A DNA stretch of 64,000 bases. It comes from Synchiropus splendidus. Its lineage: Eukaryota > Chordata > Actinopteri > Syngnathiformes > Callionymidae. Location: assembly GCF_027744825.2 (NCBI RefSeq), contig NC_071351.1:18055001-18119000 (forward strand). The letters run 5' to 3'. Each line of letters starts with the position of its first letter. Positions within the stretch are counted from its first letter, which is position 1. The notes below the pieces were generated by a model. It searched no databases. It saw nothing but the letters and a program-made list of their open reading frames with translations, and was not told the DNA's origin. A program made the position numbers and the translations under genes. Below are positions 60,801 through 64,000 of this stretch, piece after piece.

Positions 60801-63800
60801 TCGGAAGCTTCCCTGAAAAGTTATGGCTCAATGCACAAACACGCTTTTCAGCCTGAGATAAGGTGGGTTTCGGAACGCCAAACATAAAAGTGTTGATAAT
60901 TTTCGAAAAACACTTCAGACAGCTTAGATTTGATATGCACCTACTAGAAAGACCCTTTCTGCTATAGTGGGAGGTTAAAATTTCATGTTCTGAAGCTTCC
61001 CTGAAAAGTTATGGCACAATGCACAAAAACGCTTTTCAGCCTGAGATAAGGTGGGTTTCGGAACGCCAAACATAAAAGTGTTAATAACTTTGGAAAAACA
61101 CTTCAGACAGTTTAGATTTGATGTGCAACTACTAGAAAGACCCTTTCTGCTATAGTGGGAGGTTAAAATTTCATGTTCTGAAGCTTCCCTGAAAAGGTAT
61201 GGCACAATGCACAAAAACGCTTTTCAGCCTGAGATAAGGTGGGTTTCGGAACGCCAAACATAAAAGTGTTGATAACTTTCGAAAAACACTTCAGACAGCT
61301 TAGATTTGATGTGCACCTACTAGAAAGACCCTTTCTGCTATAGTGGGAGGTTAAAATTTCATGTTCTGAAGCTTCCCTGAAAAGTTATGGCACAATGCGT
61401 AAAAACGCTTTTCAGCCTGAGATAAGGTGGGTTTCGGAACGCCAAACATAAAAGTGTTGATAACTTTGGAAAAACACTTCAGACAGTTTAGATTTGATGT
61501 GCAACTACTAGAAAGACCCTTTCTGCTATAGTGGGAGGTTAAAATTTCATATTCTGAAGCTTCCCTGAAAAGTTATGGCACAATGCACAAAAACGCTTTT
61601 CAGCCTGAGATAAGGTGGGTTTCGGAACGCCAAACATAAAAGTGTTAATAACTTTGGAAAAACACTTCAGACAGTTTAGATTTGATGTGCAACTACTAGA
61701 AAGACCCTTTCTGCTATAGTTGGAGGTTAAAATTTCATGTTCTGAAGCTTCCCTGAAAAGTTATGGCACAATGCACAAAAACGCTTTTCAGCCTGAGATA
61801 AGGTGGGTTTCTGAACGCCAAACATAAAAGTGTTAATAACTTTGGAAAAACACTTCAGACAGTTTAGATTTGATGTGCAACTACTAGAAAGACCCTTTCT
61901 GCTATAGTGGGAGGTTAAAATTTCATGTTATGAAGCTTCCCTGAAAAGTTATGGCACAATGCACAAAAACGCTTTTCAGCCTGAGATAAGGTGGGTTTCG
62001 GAACGCCAAACATAAAAGTGTTGATAACTTTCGAAAAACACTTCAGACAGTTTAGATTTGATGTGCACCTACTAGAAAGACCCTTTCTGCTATAGTGGGA
62101 GGTTAAAATTTCATGTTCTGAAGCTTCCCTGAAAAGTTATGGCACAATGCGTAAAAACGCTTTTCAGCCTGAGATAAGGTGGGTTTCGGAACGCCAAACA
62201 TAAAAGTGTTGATAACTTTGGAAAAACACTTCAGACAGTTTAGATTTGATGTGCAACTACTAGAAAGGCCCTTTCTGCTATAGTGGGAGGTTAAAATTTC
62301 ATGTTCTGAAGCTTCCCTGAAAAGTTATGGCACAATGCGTAAAAACGCTTTTCAGCCTGAGATAAGGTGGGTTTCGGAACGCCAAACATAAAAGTGTTGA
62401 TAACTTTGGAAAAACACTTCAGACAGTTTAGATTTGATGTGCAACTACTAGAAAGACCCTTTCTGCTATAGTGGGAGGTAAAAATTTCATGTTCTGAAGC
62501 TTCCCTGAAAAGTTATGGCACAATGCACAAAAACGCTTTTCAGCCTGAGATAAGGTGGGTTTCGGAACGCCAAACATAAAAGTGTTAATAACTTTGGAAA
62601 AACACTTCAGACAGTTTAGATTTGATGTGCAACTACTCGAAAGACCCTTTCTGCTATAGTGGGAGGTTAAAATTTCATGTTCTGAAGCTTCCCTGAAAAG
62701 TTATGGCACAATGCACAAAAACGCTTTTCAGCCTGAGATAAGGTGGGTTTCGGAACGCCAAACATAAAAGTGTTAATAACTTTGGAAAAACACTTCAGAC
62801 AGTTTAGATTTGATGTGCAACTACTAGAAAGACCCTTTCTGCTATAGTGGGAGGTTAAAATTTCATGTTCTGAAGCTTCCCTGAAAAGATGTGGCACAAT
62901 GCGTAAAAACGCTTTTCAGCCTGAGATAAGGTGGGTTTCGGAACGCCAAACATAAAAGTGTTGATAACTTTGGAAAAACACTTCAGACAGTTTAGATTTG
63001 ATGTGCAACTGCTAGAAAGACCCTTTCTGCTATAGTGGGAGGTTAAAATTTCATGTTCTGAAGCTTCCCTGAAAAGTTATGGCACAATGCACAAAAACGC
63101 TTTTCAGCCTGAGATAAGGTGGGTTTCGGAACGCCAAAAATAAAAGTGTTAATAACTTTGGAAAAACACTTCAGACAGTTTAGATTTGATGTGCAACTAC
63201 TAGAAAGACCCTTTCTGCTATAGTGGGAGGTTAAAATTTCATGTTCTGAAGCTTCCCTGAAAAGTTATGGCACAATGCACAAAAACGCTTTTCAGCCTGA
63301 GATAAGGTGGGTTTCGGAACGCCAAACATAAAAGTGTTGATAACTTTCGAAAAACACTTCAGACAGCTTAGATTTGATGTGCACCTACTAGAAAGGCCCT
63401 ATCTGCTATAGTGGGAGGTTAAAATTTCATGTTCTGAAGCTTCCCTGAAAAGTTATGGCACAATGCGTAAAAACGCTTTTCAGCCTGAGATAAGGTGGGT
63501 TTCGGAACGCCAAACATAAAAGTGTTGATAACTTTGGAAAAACACTTCAGACAGTTTAGATTTGATGTGCAACTACTAGAAATACCCTTTCTGCTATAGT
63601 GGGATGTTAAAATTTCATGTTCTGAAGCTTCCCTGAAAAGTTATGGCACAATGCACAAAAACGCTTTTCAGCCTGAGATAAGGTGGGTTTCGGAACGCCA
63701 AACATAAAAGTGTTAATAACTTTGGAAAAACACTTCAGACAGTTTAGATTTGATGTGCAACTACTAGAAAGACCCTTTCTGCTATAGTGGGAGGTTAAAA

Positions 63801-64000
63801 TTTCATGTTCTGAAGCTTCCCTGAAAAGTTATGGCACAATGCACAAAAACGCTTTTCAGCCTGAGATAAGGTGGGTTTCGGAACGCCAAACATAAAAGTG
63901 TTGATAACTTTCGAAAAACACTTCAGACAGCTTAGATTTGATGTGCACCTACTAGAAAGACCCTTTCTGCTATAGTGGGAGGTTAAAATTTCATGTTCTG
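42836..64000. repeat. 188-bp satellite array, young homogeneous layer with higher-order repeats (about 112 monomers)
   Basis: From about 42.84 kb the monomer switches to GAAAAGTTATGGCACAATGC, ACAAAAACGCTTTTCAGC, GTTTCGGAACGCC and AAAGTGTT. Neighbouring copies differ at only a few sites, and the spacing is 188 bp with rare single-base indels. Variation is concentrated at five linked sites that define three monomer classes arranged in blocks. Multi-monomer repeats of 940, 1,691, 1,880 and 3,196 bp can be followed by shared rare variants. The array has no insertion and runs off the window end. No gene is present. Confidence 0.96.
55440..61860. repeat. Tandem pair of a 3,196-bp (17-monomer) higher-order repeat
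   Basis: Rare variants recur at an offset of exactly 3,196 bp, which is 17 x 188. Examples are GGTAAAAATGTCATG (55,521 / 58,717), AAAAGATATGG (55,741 / 58,937), a one-base deletion in CATGTCTGAAGC (56,284 / 59,480), GGATGTTAAAAATATC (57,021 / 60,217), TGGCTCAATGCAC (57,628 / 60,824), AAAAGGTATGG (57,997 / 61,193) and CATATTCTGAAG (58,354 / 61,550). The second copy lacks a few changes such as CTTCCCTAAAAAG at 57,427, so some divergence has accumulated. Confidence 0.9.

Noticed and set aside
32500..64000. Many minus-strand open frames of 60-110 codons with a shared MFGVPKPTLSQAEKRF-like sequence
   Set aside because: They are translations of the satellite. The 188-bp unit is not a multiple of three, the frames break at monomer indels, and no start or splice context is conserved.
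9398..64000. CENP-B box in the satellite monomer
   Set aside because: The nearest candidate, TTCGGAACGCC, does not fit the TTCGNNNNANNCGGG pattern at the A or the CGGG positions.
9398..64000. CRISPR-like array
   Set aside because: The repeats are contiguous 188-bp monomers without unique spacers, in a eukaryotic repeat context.
1..64000. tRNA, rRNA or telomeric repeats
   Set aside because: No cloverleaf-like gene, rRNA-like segment or TTAGGG array was noticed on reading; short matches were isolated.

Overview
The window looks like repeat-rich, gene-poor DNA from a ray-finned fish, most likely a teleost. The evidence is the set of element families present together: a Mag-like Ty3/gypsy element, an L2-like LINE ending in a TGATTC tail, DIRS-like tyrosine-recombinase retroelements, a piggyBac-like element, and a PIF/Harbinger element with a MADF-BESS companion gene. 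I see no convincing host gene, no tRNA or rRNA and no CRISPR. Every recognisable coding region belongs to a transposable element, and every one is broken.

Layout. Positions 1-9,397 hold a minus-strand Ty3/gypsy element: LTR end at 706, integrase, RNase H, RT, protease, and gag starting at 9,340. Three later elements are nested in it: a piggyBac-like copy (2,816-4,437), a short LINE 3' fragment (4,724-4,865) and a 2.7-kb L2-like LINE (about 5,273-7,982) that has lost its RT catalytic core. The gypsy element stops about 60 bp upstream of gag, where satellite DNA begins, so its 5' LTR is missing. Positions 9,398-16,605 are about 38 divergent copies of a 188-bp satellite. Positions 16,606-29,235 are a patchwork. 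They hold three DIRS-like copies on the minus strand (A about 16.6-17.6 kb, B 18.4-21.9 kb, C 25.7-29.2 kb), two patches of very degenerate satellite, a (TG)n run, an LTR-like piece and a separate tandem repeat of about 150 bp (24.0-25.2 kb). Positions 29,555-32,271 are a Harbinger element inserted in relic satellite with a TAA target duplication.

From 32,275 to the window end the sequence is only the 188-bp satellite, always in the same orientation. A middle layer (32.3-42.8 kb, about 55 monomers) is moderately diverged. From about 42.84 kb a very homogeneous layer (about 112 monomers) begins, with three monomer classes arranged in higher-order repeats, including an exact 17-monomer (3,196-bp) tandem duplication. 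Homogeneity therefore rises and transposon density falls from left to right. This is the architecture expected at the edge of a large satellite array such as a centromere or pericentromere. The centromeric reading is inference; the sequence alone shows only the layered array.

The nesting gives a relative chronology: relic satellite first, then DIRS and Harbinger insertions into it, and newer homogeneous satellite expanding to the right. On the left, the gypsy element was itself used as a target by piggyBac and LINE insertions.
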